A stretch of 64,000 bases of DNA from Streptomyces qaidamensis (GCF_001611795.1 NZ_CP015098.1:5704001-5768000), one strand, 5' to 3'. Positions 1 to 9,600 are shown, counted from the stretch's first letter. Notes: generated by a model not told the origin, from the sequence alone. Numbers and translations are program-made.

Positions 1-11
1 TTCGTCGTCAT
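1..11 (-). CDS. Start of a minus-strand gene cut by the window edge
   Basis: On the complement, an ATG (positions 11-9), preceded by a GTG at 14-12, opens a reading frame that leaves the window after three or four codons (M-T-T-). A GGGGAGGG Shine-Dalgarno-like stretch lies a few bases upstream. The gene would be divergent from the crotonase at 225. Nothing can be said about the product. Confidence 0.4.
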
Positions 12-197
12 CACGGTCCCTCCCCGATGCACATGCGCCCCCTGTGCGCCGTGGGGGACGCACGCTATGCGCTCCCATGGGCGGTTGGGTGGGAGTTGCG
101 GTGATGTCACTCGAACGGGTCGGCGGGGGTGGTGGGGCCGGGGGCGTCCGCCCTTTCGCGGGTGGGGTGCGGCTGCGATGATCTGAGCGTCGACCTT

Positions 198-213
198 GTT
201 AACCCGCGTTAAC
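198..213. promoter_or_regulatory. Paired GTTAAC boxes ahead of the crotonase gene
   Basis: GTTAAC-CCGC-GTTAAC occupies 198-213, just before the GGAGGG ribosome binding site (215-220) and the ATG at 225. Each box is itself a palindrome, so the element is nearly symmetrical. In AT-poor DNA it stands out as a possible repressor operator. The binding protein is unknown. Confidence 0.4.
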
Positions 214-224
214 CGGAGGGTGTC

Positions 225-1025
225 ATGAGTGAGGAACGGTTCGGGGAGTTCGTGGCGGTGCGGCGGCACGAGCAGGGGCACGTCGCGGAGCTCGTCCTCG
301 ACCGGCCCAAGGCCATGAACGCGGTGTCGACGGAGATGGCGCGCTCCATCGCCGGGGCGTGTGCGGCGCTGGGGGAGGACCGGGAGGTGCGGGCCGTCGT
401 CCTGACCTCGACGCACGAGCGGGCGTTCTGTGTCGGCGCAGATCTGAAGGAGCGGAACTCGTTCAGCGACGCGGATCTGCTGCGGCAGCGGCCGGTGACA
501 CGGGGGGCGTACACCGGGGTGCTGGAGCTGCCGGTGCCGACGGTGGCGGCGGTGCACGGGTTCGCGCTCGGGGGCGGGTTCGAGCTGGCGCTGGCCTGCG
601 ACGTGATCGTGGCGGACCGGACGGCGGTCGTGGGCCTGCCGGAGGTGTCGGTCGGGGTGATCCCCGGGGGCGGGGGCACGCAGTTGCTGCCGCGGCGGGT
701 CGGGGCGGCCCGGGCGGCCGAGCTGATCTTCTCCGCGCGGCGGGTGGAGGCCGCGGAGGCCGGCGAGCTGGGGCTGGTCGATCAGCTGGTGGAGGAGGGG
801 CGGGACCGGGAGGCGGCGCTGGCGCTGGCGGCCCGGATCGCCGGGAACTCCCCGGTGGGGCTGCGGGCGGCGAAGCGGGCGCTGCGGCTCGGGCAGGGAC
901 TGGATCTGCGTGCCGGGCTGGAGGTCGAGGACGCGGCATGGCGGGCCACGGCGTTCTCGGGGGACCGGGCGGAGGGTGTCGCGGCCTTCAACGAGCGGCG
1001 CAAGCCGCAGTGGCCGGGGGAGTAG
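225..1025 (+). CDS. Enoyl-CoA hydratase/isomerase (crotonase) family protein
   Basis: A 266-residue crotonase, normal length for a single-domain enoyl-CoA hydratase. The oxyanion-hole segment CVGADL (69-74) and the ALGGGFELAL segment are present. Both catalytic glutamates of hydratases appear: Glu120 in GGGFE and Glu140 in LPEVSVG, followed by IPGGGGTQ. Keeping both glutamates favours syn-hydration of 2-enoyl-CoA in fatty-acid or branched-chain acyl-CoA breakdown, probably cytosolic. The start is supported by GGAGGG six bases upstream. It stands alone with no obvious beta-oxidation partner beside it, so the substrate cannot be named. Confidence 0.9.
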   Translation: MSEERFGEFVAVRRHEQGHVAELVLDRPKAMNAVSTEMARSIAGACAALGEDREVRAVVLTSTHERAFCVGADLKERNSFSDADLLRQRPVTRGAYTGVLELPVPTVAAVHGFALGGGFELALACDVIVADRTAVVGLPEVSVGVIPGGGGTQLLPRRVGAARAAELIFSARRVEAAEAGELGLVDQLVEEGRDREAALALAARIAGNSPVGLRAAKRALRLGQGLDLRAGLEVEDAAWRATAFSGDRAEGVAAFNERRKPQWPGE

Positions 1026-1108
1026 GGGCCGGAGCGGACCGGGCGAGATCGGTCGTCCCCGTTCGCGTCGTAAACAGGTCAGTCTGGCTGGAAACTCCCT
1101 AGCCTGGA

Positions 1109-2263
1109 GTGATGGGTGAGGACAGACGGCTGGCGGCCGTCGTCGCATTGGCTCAGGGGATGGCGGCCGCACACGGGTCGCGTGAGGCGTGGCGTGCCGC
1201 GGCCGTCGGGGCGTGCCGGGCGCTGGGTGGGAGTTTCGCCGCGCTGTCGGTGTGGGAGCGGGAGCTCGGGCGGCTGCGGGTCCTCGTGAACGTCGGCGAG
1301 CTGGCGGAGGGCGAGGAGGAGTTCCCGGAGGACGAGGCCTACCCGGTGCACCAGTTCGCCGAGATCACCGAGTTCCTGCACGAGCAGTGGGCCGGCGGCG
1401 GGGAGCCCGACGCCTGGGTGGAGACCGCCGAAGGGCCCGCCGCCGGGCGGCAGTCCGGGTACTGCCACCAGCGGGTCGCCGCCCTGCGCCGCCGGGGCCG
1501 CGGCTGCTGCGTGGTCGCGCCCATCGTGCTGCACGGCCGGGCCTGGGGCGAGCTGTACGTGGCCCGCCCGGCCGGTGAGGCCGTCTTCGGGCGGGGCGAC
1601 GCCGACTTCGCCACGGTCCTGGCCTCCGTCGTGGCCGCCGGCATCGCCCAGACCGAGCGGCTGGAGGAGGCCCGGCGGCTCGCCTTCACCGACTCCCTCA
1701 CCGGGCTCGCCAACCGCCGTGCCGTGGACGTACGCCTGGAGCGGGCGATCGAGCGGCACCGCAGGGACGGGGCCGTCGTCAGTCTCGTCGTCTGCGATCT
1801 GAACGGGCTCAAGCGGGTCAACGACACCCATGGGCACGCCGCCGGCGACCGGCTCCTGGAACGGTTCGGGTCGGTGCTGTCGCTGTGCGGGGCCATGCTG
1901 CCCGGGGCGCTGGCCGCACGGCTCGGCGGGGACGAGTTCTGTCTGCTCGCGGTCGGGCCGCCCGCTGACCAGGTCGTCAAGGCGGCCGGTGAACTGTGCC
2001 GCAGGGCAGCGGAGTTGGAGCTCGGGGACGGAGTGGCCTGCGGGGTCGCCTCCACCGAGGACCCGATCGGGCCCGTGCGCTCGGCCCGGCGGCTCTTCCG
2101 GCTCGCCGACGCCGCCCAGTACCGGGCCAAGGCCGAGCGGGCGAGCAGGCCGGTCGTGGCGGGGCGGGCCGGGCCCGACGATCCCGTCGTGCGGCTGGCG
2201 GACGAGCCGTCCCAGGAGTCCGGCGGTGAGCGCCGGCGGTTCCGGGGCCGGCACGCGCCCTGA
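1109..2263 (+). CDS. GAF-like/GGDEF diguanylate cyclase
   Basis: 384 residues. The first ~175 form a GAF-like sensor region (weak by eye). From ~190 there is a GGDEF domain opening with FTDSLTGLANRRA, containing the CDLNGLKRVNDTHGHAAGD metal/substrate segment and an intact LGGDEF signature near residue 272, so the cyclase should be active and make c-di-GMP. No EAL or HD-GYP domain follows. No transmembrane segment is seen, so it is likely cytoplasmic. GTG (1109) and ATG (1112) are adjacent possible starts. Only a weak GGAG precedes them and a TAGCCT -10-like hexamer is very close, so the mRNA may be nearly leaderless. c-di-GMP controls development through BldD and WhiG-RsiG in Streptomyces. 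From memory, a cyclase next to hutH is conserved in the genus (CdgE-type), which I cannot verify here. Confidence 0.9.
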   Translation: MMGEDRRLAAVVALAQGMAAAHGSREAWRAAAVGACRALGGSFAALSVWERELGRLRVLVNVGELAEGEEEFPEDEAYPVHQFAEITEFLHEQWAGGGEPDAWVETAEGPAAGRQSGYCHQRVAALRRRGRGCCVVAPIVLHGRAWGELYVARPAGEAVFGRGDADFATVLASVVAAGIAQTERLEEARRLAFTDSLTGLANRRAVDVRLERAIERHRRDGAVVSLVVCDLNGLKRVNDTHGHAAGDRLLERFGSVLSLCGAMLPGALAARLGGDEFCLLAVGPPADQVVKAAGELCRRAAELELGDGVACGVASTEDPIGPVRSARRLFRLADAAQYRAKAERASRPVVAGRAGPDDPVVRLADEPSQESGGERRRFRGRHAP

Positions 2264-2372
2264 CCCCGGCCCGGGCGGTGTGACCGGTAACCGGCGGTGT
2301 GACGCATTCGGTAAGGGGTGAACCCCGCCCCCAGTGGTGACATCGTCGAATTCACTGCGTACGCTCCTGAAT

Positions 2373-3917
2373 ATGGATATGCACACTGTGGTGGTGGGGA
2401 CGGCCGGGGTGACCGCGTCCGACGTGCTCGCCGTGGCGCGCGGCGGCGCCCGCGTCGAGCTCTCCGAGGAGGCCGTGGCCGCCCTCGCCGCGGCCCGCGA
2501 GATCGTGGACGCGCTGGCGGCCAAGCCGGACCCCGTGTACGGCGTGAGCACCGGCTTCGGGGCCCTGGCGACCCGGCACATCAGCCCCGAGCTGCGCGCA
2601 CAGCTCCAGCGCAACATCGTCCGCTCGCACGCCGCCGGAATGGGCCCGGCCGTGGAGCGCGAAGTCGTGCGCGCCCTGATGTTCCTGCGGCTGAAGACCG
2701 TCTGCTCCGGGCACACCGGCGTCCGGCCCGAGGTCGCGCAGACCATGGCCGACCTCCTCAACGCCGGAATCACCCCGGTCGTCCACGAGTACGGCTCCCT
2801 CGGCTGCTCCGGCGACCTCGCGCCGCTGTCCCACTGCGCGCTGGCGCTCATGGGCGAGGGCGACGCGGAGGGCCCCGACGGTGTCGTGCGCCCGGCCGCC
2901 GAACTCCTCGCCGCGCACGGCATCCAGCCGGTCGAACTGCGCGAGAAGGAAGGCCTCGCCCTCCTCAACGGCACCGACGGCATGCTCGGCATGCTGGTGA
3001 TGGCCCTGGCCGACCTGGACACGCTCTACCGGTCCGCGGACGTCACCGCCGCCCTGTCCCTGGAGGCCCTGCTCGGCACCGACCGGGTCCTGGCCCCCGA
3101 ACTGCACGCCATCCGGCCGCACCCGGGGCAGGCCGCCAGCGCCGCCAACATGCTGGCCGTGCTGAAGGGCTCGGGCCTGACCGGGCACCACCAGGACGAC
3201 GCCCCGCGTGTCCAGGACGCCTACTCGGTGCGCTGCGCCCCGCAGGTCGCCGGCGCCGGGCGGGACACCATGACCCACGCCCGGCTGGTCGCCGACCGCG
3301 AGCTGGCGTCCGCGGTGGACAACCCCGTCGTGCTGCCCGACGGCCGCGTGGAGTCCAACGGCAACTTCCACGGGGCGCCCGTCGCCTACGTCCTGGACTT
3401 CCTCGCCATCGCCGCCGCCGACCTCGGCTCCATCGCCGAGCGGCGCACCGACCGGCTGCTCGACAAGAACCGCAGCCACGGCCTGCCGCCGTTCCTCGCC
3501 GACGACGCCGGTGTGGACTCGGGCCTGATGATCGCTCAGTACACGCAGGCCGCGCTGGTGAGCGAGCTGAAGCGGCTCGCCGTACCCGCCTCGGCCGACT
3601 CGATCCCGTCCTCCGCCATGCAGGAGGACCACGTCTCGATGGGCTGGTCGGGGGCGCGCAAGCTGCGTACGGCCGTCGACAACCTCACCCGTGTGATCGC
3701 CATCGAGCTCTACGCCGCCACGCGCGCCGTCGAGTTGCGCGAGGGGCTGACGCCGGCGCCCGCGTCGCGGGCGGTCATCGACGCCCTGCGGGAGGCGGGA
3801 GTTCAGGGTCCCGGACCCGACCGGTTCCTCGCGCCCGACCTCGCTGCGGCGGACGCCTTCGTGCGCGACGGACGGCTGCTGGCCGCGGTCGAGAAGGTCA
3901 CCGGGCCGCTCCGGTAG
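2373..3917 (+). CDS. hutH: Histidine ammonia-lyase
   Basis: 514 residues from the ATG at 2373 (MDMHTVVVG). Upstream in-frame codons exist but look non-coding. The enzyme deaminates L-histidine to urocanate, the first step of histidine use. Family hallmarks: YGVSTGFGALA near residue 52, RSHAAGMG, and the MIO cofactor loop GSLGCSGDLAPLSH. The MIO tripeptide here is Cys-Ser-Gly (residues 145-147) rather than the usual Ala-Ser-Gly. Later segments QVAGAGRDT and DNPVV are also typical. No hutU, hutI or hutG lies nearby, so histidine genes are scattered. No strong Shine-Dalgarno precedes the start; a TACGCT hexamer eight bases ahead suggests a leaderless or short-leader transcript. Confidence 0.96.
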   Translation: MDMHTVVVGTAGVTASDVLAVARGGARVELSEEAVAALAAAREIVDALAAKPDPVYGVSTGFGALATRHISPELRAQLQRNIVRSHAAGMGPAVEREVVRALMFLRLKTVCSGHTGVRPEVAQTMADLLNAGITPVVHEYGSLGCSGDLAPLSHCALALMGEGDAEGPDGVVRPAAELLAAHGIQPVELREKEGLALLNGTDGMLGMLVMALADLDTLYRSADVTAALSLEALLGTDRVLAPELHAIRPHPGQAASAANMLAVLKGSGLTGHHQDDAPRVQDAYSVRCAPQVAGAGRDTMTHARLVADRELASAVDNPVVLPDGRVESNGNFHGAPVAYVLDFLAIAAADLGSIAERRTDRLLDKNRSHGLPPFLADDAGVDSGLMIAQYTQAALVSELKRLAVPASADSIPSSAMQEDHVSMGWSGARKLRTAVDNLTRVIAIELYAATRAVELREGLTPAPASRAVIDALREAGVQGPGPDRFLAPDLAAADAFVRDGRLLAAVEKVTGPLR

Positions 3918-3924
3918 GGCCGGA

Positions 3925-3993
3925 GGGGCCCTGCCGTCAGGGCGGGCGGGGCCCTGCCGTCAGTGCACGCGGGGCCCTGCCGTCCGGCGGGGT
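3925..3993. repeat. Three tandem copies of a 23-bp repeat between convergent genes
   Basis: The core GGGGCCCTGCCGTC starts at 3925, 3948 and 3971, an exact period of 23 bp. The array lies between the hutH stop and the stop of the convergent gene at 4010. It replaces a conventional hairpin terminator. GGGGCCC-type self-complementarity within each unit could give small hairpins and stop transcripts from both sides (inference). Confidence 0.75.
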
Positions 3994-4009
3994 CCCGCGT
4001 CAACCGCCG

Positions 4010-4324
4010 TCAGAAACCGAGACGTTCCCGGCGCACCGAGTACACGACGAACCCGGCGCCCAGCGTGAGGCAGAAGGTCCCGCCGAGCACGTACGGCGTG
4101 CTGTCGAAGCTGCCGGTGTCGGCGAGGCGGGTGCCGCCGACGGGGGCGTCCGCTGTCGTGGCGGCGATCCGCGCCTGCTCTGTGACCTGCGGCGACGGAC
4201 TCGCCGAGACCGCGTCTCTCACCGGGGAGTCCGACGTCGCGTTCGCGGACGGGACGAACCACAGGGCGCCCAGCAGGGACGCCGCGGCGGTGGCGGTCAG
4301 CAACGATCGGCGAGCGGATGACAC
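4010..4324 (-). CDS. Small LAxTG-anchored cell-wall protein (sortase E-type substrate)
   Basis: 104 residues, GTG start. Residues 1-29 are a Sec signal peptide ending in PSANA. A short Ser/Thr/Ala-rich linker follows, then LADTG (67-71), a hydrophobic segment (about 78-96) and a basic RRERLGF tail. That order is a cell-wall sorting signal. Streptomyces class E sortases prefer LAxTG, as in the long chaplins. The mature exposed part would be under 40 residues, with no recognisable domain, so it may be a spacer, adhesin fragment or surface modifier. An AAGGGGG stretch lies about 12 bases upstream of the GTG. It converges on hutH. Confidence 0.75.
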   Translation of the reverse strand: MSSARRSLLTATAAASLLGALWFVPSANATSDSPVRDAVSASPSPQVTEQARIAATTADAPVGGTRLADTGSFDSTPYVLGGTFCLTLGAGFVVYSVRRERLGF

Positions 4325-4434
4325 GGAATATCGATCCCCCTTGTGGCGCTGGCGAATTGGCCGTGTGAGGCGATGTTAGTGAAAGTCGCGGGTCACGGGA
4401 AAGTCACGGGAGGACCTGGACGTACGCTCGCGCC

Positions 4435-4764
4435 ATGAGCACTCCAGAGACATCACGTTTTGTACGGCTTCGGGTGGAACTCGTCCTTGAGGTCGACGAC
4501 GCGGACGCGGTCACCAAGTCGGCACTGCGCCGGATCGCCGACGAGGCAGAGATGCCGGCGTCGGAGCGGGCCCACGCCGAGAGCGCTGTGACGGAAGACA
4601 CCGCGGAGGCCCTGGCCTACCTCGTGGACCCGTTCGACCTGGTCAGTCAGGTGCCGGGGGTGGAGCTCCAGCAGGCCTCCTGGAGCAGCGAGCGCATCGA
4701 CTACGACCCCGATTCGCCCGACTGGGACCTCGACGAGGATGATGGCGACGACAGCGACGGCTGA
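4435..4764 (+). CDS. Conserved hypothetical acidic protein
   Basis: 109 residues, no signal peptide or membrane segment. The first ~75 residues look like a small mixed alpha/beta domain (RLRVELVLEVDDADAVTKSAL). The tail from about 90 is almost entirely Asp/Glu/Gly/Ser and probably disordered. I recognise no family. Codon use is normal for the window. A hairpin terminator follows at 4782-4811, so it is probably monocistronic. Confidence 0.75.
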   Translation: MSTPETSRFVRLRVELVLEVDDADAVTKSALRRIADEAEMPASERAHAESAVTEDTAEALAYLVDPFDLVSQVPGVELQQASWSSERIDYDPDSPDWDLDEDDGDDSDG

Positions 4765-4781
4765 GCGTCCGGGAAAATCGT

Positions 4782-4811
4782 GACCCCGGGTGGCAACCGC
4801 CGCCCGGGGTC
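4782..4811 (+). terminator. Hairpin terminator after the acidic hypothetical gene
   Basis: GACCCCGGG (4782-4790) pairs perfectly with CCCGGGGTC (4803-4811) across a 12-base loop, 18 bases after the stop codon. There is no clear T-run, as is usual for Streptomyces. Confidence 0.7.
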
Positions 4812-5027
4812 TTCGCGTCTCAAGCGGCGCACCGACCGCCCCCGTATCGCCGGCACCGTCCGTCACGGACGTGGTGATCCCCACACCTGCGTGACATGGG
4901 GAACCGGACGAACCGGTCGTAGCGTTGAGAGTTCGGGACGAGGACTCACGAGTGGCGGCGGGGGCACTCAGTTGTGACGGGAACACTCGGGGTTCTGGGG
5001 AAATCGGCAACGATGGAGAAGCGTGTG

Positions 5028-6278
5028 ATGACGGTCAGTAAGCGGCGCAAGGGCCTGACGGTCGCGTCCGCACTGCTCGGCGGAGTGCTGATGCTCTCGG
5101 CGTGTTCCGGAGGCGACGACGGCGCCTCCGGGGGCGACGGCGGCGACAGCTCCCAGTCGAAGGTCGACGAGGCCGCGGCGAAGAAGGCTTCCGAGGCCCA
5201 GATCAAGATCACACCCGAGGACGGCTCCGACAACGCCTCCATCAACAACTCCGCCGCCGTCACTGTGAGCAAGGGCACGCTCACGAACGTGAAGATGACG
5301 ACGTCGGAGGGCGCGGAGGTCAGCGGCCAGATATCCGCCGACAAGACCAGCTGGAAGCCCACCACCCAGTTGGAGCGGTCCACCACCTACAAGCTGTCGG
5401 CCGAGGCGAAGGACTCCGACGGACGCGTCGCCCACGAGAACGCCTCGTTCACCACGGTCTCTCCGGCCAACAGCTTCATCGGCAACTTCACGCCGGACGA
5501 CGGCACCACCGTCGGCGTCGGCATGCCGGTCTCGATCAACTTCGACAAGGCGATCACCAACAAGGCCGCGGTCCAGAAGGGCATCAAGGTCAGCACGACC
5601 GGCGGCCAGGAGGTCGCCTGCCACTGGTTCAACGCCAACCGCATGGACTGCCGGCCCGAGGACTACTGGAAGGAAGGCTCCACCGTCACGCTGAAGCTCG
5701 CGCTCGACGGCGTCGAGGGAGCCAAGGGCGTCTTCGGCGTCCAGCAGAAGACGGTCACCTTCAAGATCGGCCGCAACCAGGTCTCGTACGTCGACGCGAA
5801 GACCAAGCAGATGAAGATCACGCAGGACGGCAAGGTCGTCCGCACGATCCCGATCTCCGCCGGCTCGCCCGAGAACAAGACCTACGAGGGCATCATGGTG
5901 ATGTCCGAGAAGTTCAAGGAGACGCGCATGAACGGCGCGACCGTGGGCTTCACGGACGACGACGGCAAGGGCGAGTACGACATCAAGGACGTGCCGCACG
6001 CCATCCGCCTCTCCAGCTCCGGCACGTTCATCCACGGCAACTACTGGGGCGCGAAGTCCATCTTCGGCAGCGTGAACACCAGCCACGGCTGCGTCGGCCT
6101 CCAGGACGCCAAGGGCGCCAACGACCCGAACACCCCGGGTGCGTGGTTCTTCAAGAACTCGATGCTCGGTGACGTGGTGGTCGTCGAGAACACCGGCGAC
6201 AAGACCATCGCGCCGGACAACGGCCTCAACGGCTGGAACATGAACTGGGCCGACTGGAAGGCCGGCTCTGCGGTCTGA
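5028..6278 (+). CDS. Lipoprotein L,D-transpeptidase (Ig-like domains plus YkuD)
   Basis: 416 residues from the ATG at 5028, chosen because GGAGAA (5015-5020) is correctly spaced and the lipoprotein signal (RRKGLTVASALLGGVLMLSAC) then begins at the N terminus. In-frame ATGs at 4974 and 5013 are alternatives. Lipobox LSAC gives lipidated Cys26. A Gly/Ser/Asp linker is followed by two Ig-like modules (about 60-240), then a YkuD catalytic domain with IHGNYWG and SHGCVGL, whose Cys355 is the nucleophile and His353 lies beside it. Such enzymes make 3-3 crosslinks in peptidoglycan outside the membrane. Monocistronic, with a very strong terminator at 6297-6350. Confidence 0.93.
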   Translation: MTVSKRRKGLTVASALLGGVLMLSACSGGDDGASGGDGGDSSQSKVDEAAAKKASEAQIKITPEDGSDNASINNSAAVTVSKGTLTNVKMTTSEGAEVSGQISADKTSWKPTTQLERSTTYKLSAEAKDSDGRVAHENASFTTVSPANSFIGNFTPDDGTTVGVGMPVSINFDKAITNKAAVQKGIKVSTTGGQEVACHWFNANRMDCRPEDYWKEGSTVTLKLALDGVEGAKGVFGVQQKTVTFKIGRNQVSYVDAKTKQMKITQDGKVVRTIPISAGSPENKTYEGIMVMSEKFKETRMNGATVGFTDDDGKGEYDIKDVPHAIRLSSSGTFIHGNYWGAKSIFGSVNTSHGCVGLQDAKGANDPNTPGAWFFKNSMLGDVVVVENTGDKTIAPDNGLNGWNMNWADWKAGSAV

Positions 6279-6296
6279 CGGTTCGCCGGCTTCGCT

Positions 6297-6350
6297 GACG
6301 AAAAGGCCGCCGCCCACCCCTCGCCAGGGGTGGGCGGCGGCCTTTTCGTC
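6297..6350. terminator. Very strong symmetrical terminator hairpin
   Basis: 24 bases (6297-6320) pair perfectly with 6327-6350 around a six-base loop. The stem base is GACGAAAAGG/CCTTTTCGTC, so a short T-run is present on both strands and the element can work in either direction. It starts 18 bases after the transpeptidase stop. Confidence 0.9.
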
Positions 6351-6530
6351 TCTTATCGGCCCGACGGCCATCACCCACGACTCGGCGATCGGGCCCCGTG
6401 CCTGGCGACGATCCGCAAGGGCCGGATCAGCGTCAAGGAGAACACGCGTGCGTAACCACGCTGCCCTGTAACGGAGTTCCGACGGCCGTGTAACAGTCAG
6501 CCGACGGAATTCTTACCTTCTTCTCATCTA
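6351..6530. other. Intergenic stretch without a recognised gene
   Basis: The gap between the terminator and the subtilase gene is about 300 bases. I see no credible short gene or riboswitch in this part. Two related segments containing TGTAAC followed by a CCGACGG-like sequence occur near 6467 and 6500. The likely subtilase promoter is listed separately. Confidence 0.4.
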
Positions 6531-6559
6531 TTGAGCACCTGATCACCCCTCGGCATACT
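6531..6559 (+). promoter_or_regulatory. Predicted housekeeping-type promoter for the subtilase gene
   Basis: TTGAGC (6531-6536), a 17-base spacer, then CATACT (6554-6559). This fits the vegetative (HrdB-like) consensus TTGACA-N17-TATAAT well for Streptomyces. The predicted leader to the TTG start at 6650 is about 80 bases. Confidence 0.5.
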
Positions 6560-6649
6560 GCCTATTCCGGGGGTGTACGGGCATGCGTACGAGACCACCC
6601 CCGGCCGGGTGAACGGGGAATTCGCCCGGTTCTTCTGCAAGGGGGAAAC

Positions 6650-9600
6650 TTGCGCAGACAAGTGAAAAGGGCGTGCGCGGCCACGGTCGCCACAGCGGCG
6701 GCCGTGGCCCTGGCGGCGGGTATGACCAGCCCGGCGTCGGCCAACGGCGAGCAGGCGGCAGCGTCCGCCAAGCCGGCGTCCCTTACCGCCAAGCACCGCA
6801 TCACACTGATCACCGGCGACCGCGTCGTCCTGGACGCCAAGGGCCGTGTCATCGGCCTGGAGCACGCCAAGGGCCGCGAGAACGTACCCGTCCAGATCCG
6901 CAAGGTCGACGGCCACACCCTCGTCATCCCGGCCGACGCGGCCCGCTTGGTCGCCACCGGCAAGCTCGACCAGCGGCTGTTCGACGTCACCGAGCTCAAC
7001 AAGTCGACGACCCGGAAGGCCCAGAAGAAGGGCCTGAAGGTCATCGTCGGCTACCAGGGCAGCGCCGCGTCCACCAAGGCCGACGTCCGTGACGCGGGCA
7101 CCCTGAGCCGCACGCTGAAGACCCTGAACGCCGACGCGGTCCAGACGCCGCAGGCGGAGACGCCCGAGCTCTGGGACGCGGTCACCAACGGTGACAAGAC
7201 CGCCTCCGGCATCGCACACGTCTGGCTCGACGGCGTCCGCAAGGCCAGCCTCGACAAGTCCGTCCCGCAGATCGGCGCCCCCAAGGCGTGGTCGGCCGGC
7301 TACGACGGCAAGGGCGTCAGGATCGCCGTCCTGGACACCGGTGTCGACGGCACGCACGCCGACCTCAAGGGCCAGGTCGTCGACGCCAAGAACTTCTCCA
7401 GCGCGCCCGACACCACCGACAAGGTCGGCCACGGCACGCACGTCGCCGCCATCGCGGCCGGCACCGGCGCGAAGTCCGGCGGCACGTACAAGGGTGTCGC
7501 GCCCGGCGCCAAGATCCTCAACGGCAAGGTGCTCGACGACGCCGGATTCGGCAGCGACTCCGAGATCGTCGCCGGCATGGAGTGGGCCGCCGCGCAGGGT
7601 GCCGACGTCATCAACATGAGCCTGGGCGGCCCGGACTCGCCCGCGATCGACCCGATGGAAGCGGCGGTGAACAAGCTCTCCGAGGAGAAGGGCGTCCTGT
7701 TCGCCATCGCCGCCGGCAACGAGGGCGACTTCGGCGAGCAGACCGTCGGATCCCCGGGCAGCGCCGCCGCGGCCCTGACCGTCGGCGCGGTCGACGACAA
7801 GGACAAGCTCGCCGACTTCTCCAGCCGCGGCCCCGGTATGGACGGCGCCCTCAAGCCCGACGTGACCGCGCCCGGCGTGGACATCACGGCGGCCTCCGCC
7901 GAGGGCAACCTGATAGCCCAGGAGGTCGGCGAGAAGCCGGCCGGCTACATGACGATCTCCGGTACGTCGATGGCGACCCCGCACGTGGCGGGCGCGGCGG
8001 CGATCCTCAAGCAGCAGCACCCGGAGTGGAAGTACGCCGAGCTGAAGGGCGCCCTCACCGGCTCCACCAAGGGCGGCAAGTACACCCCGTTCCAGCAGGG
8101 TTCCGGCCGGATCCAGGTCGACAAGGCCATCAAGCAGACCGTGATCGCCGAGCCGGCCTCGGTGAGCTTCGGCGTGCAGCAGTGGCCGCACACCGACGAC
8201 AAGCCGGTCGCCAAGGAGCTGACGTACCGCAACCTCGGTACGAAGGACGTCACGCTGAAGCTGGCGTCGACAGCCACCAACCCGAAGGGCCAGGCGGCCC
8301 CGGCCGGCTTCTTCAAGCTCGGCGCCACCTCGGTGACGGTCCCGGCCGGCGGCAAGGCCTCCGTGCCGTTCACCGTCAACACCAAGCTGGGCGGCACGGT
8401 CGACGGAGCGTACTCGGCGTACGTGACGGCCACGGGCGGCGGCCAGACCGTCCGCACGGCGGCGGCGGTGCAGCGCGAGGTCGAGTCGTACGACGTGACG
8501 ATGAAGTTCCTCGACCGCGACGGCAAGGCGGCGAAGAACTACAGCGCCGACCTGACCGGCCTCGCGGGCCTGGGCAAGGGTAAGTCGTCCATGCCGTACG
8601 ACGAGGACGGCACGGTCACCGCCCGTGTCCCCAAGGGCACCTACGTCCTCAACGCGAACATCTTCGTGGGCGACGACCCGGAGAAGTTCGAGGGCGTCGA
8701 CTGGCTGGCCCAGCCCAAGCTGAGCGTCACCAAGAACACGACGGTCACGCTGGACGCCCGCAAGGCCAAGCCGGTGAACATCACCGTCCCGGCCACGGGC
8801 GTCAAGTCGGAGTTCGCCTCGGCCGACTACACCGTGGAGGCCGGTGACGCGAGCCATGGCTTCGGCTGGTGGCTGGACTCCTTCGCCGACATCCGCACCG
8901 CCCACGTCGGTTCGCAGATCACCGACGGTTCGGTGACCCAGCAGTGGGACGGCCACTGGTCCAAGGGCGGCAAGGAGGAGTACAACATCGTCGCCGGCGG
9001 CCCGGTCAAGCAGCTCGCCACCGGTTTCACCAAGCACTACAAGGCCGGCGAACTCGCCACGGTGAAGGCGGGTCTCGGCGCCTCGGCGAGCGGCAAGAAG
9101 GGCTCGGTCAACGCGGTGGGCTGGATGCCGTGGAGCTCCAGCGCCTCCTCGATCGGCATGCTGCAGACGCTGCCCGGCACCCGCACTCTGCACCTGTCCG
9201 CGCAGGGCGGCGTGAAGTGGCAGCTCGAATTCGCGCAGTCCGGCGGTGTCGACGAGGACGGGTTCCCGGTCGACGAGGCCGCCTACGCGATGGGCACGCA
9301 CAAGTTCGCCGCCGGCAAGAGCTACTCGAAGACCGTCAACACGGCTGTCTTCGGACCGCGCCTGACGACCGACTTCGGTGTCTTCCGCGAGGGCAACGAG
9401 ATCTACGGTTCCCTGCCGCTGTTCGCCGACGGCAAGGGCAACGTGGGCTACTCCGACTTCTCCGCGGTCGACACGACCCTGTACCGCAACGGCACCAAGG
9501 TCGGCAGCAACGACGACCCGCTGTTCGGCGACAAGCAGTTCAAGGTCCCGGCCGGTGACGCCGCGTACAAACTGACGACGTCGGTCAAGCGCAGCGTCAA

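Noticed and set aside
1079..3022. Long minus-strand frame across the GGDEF gene and hutH
   Set aside because: Pro/Arg/Gly/Ser-rich antisense shadow spanning two well-identified genes and their intergenic gap.
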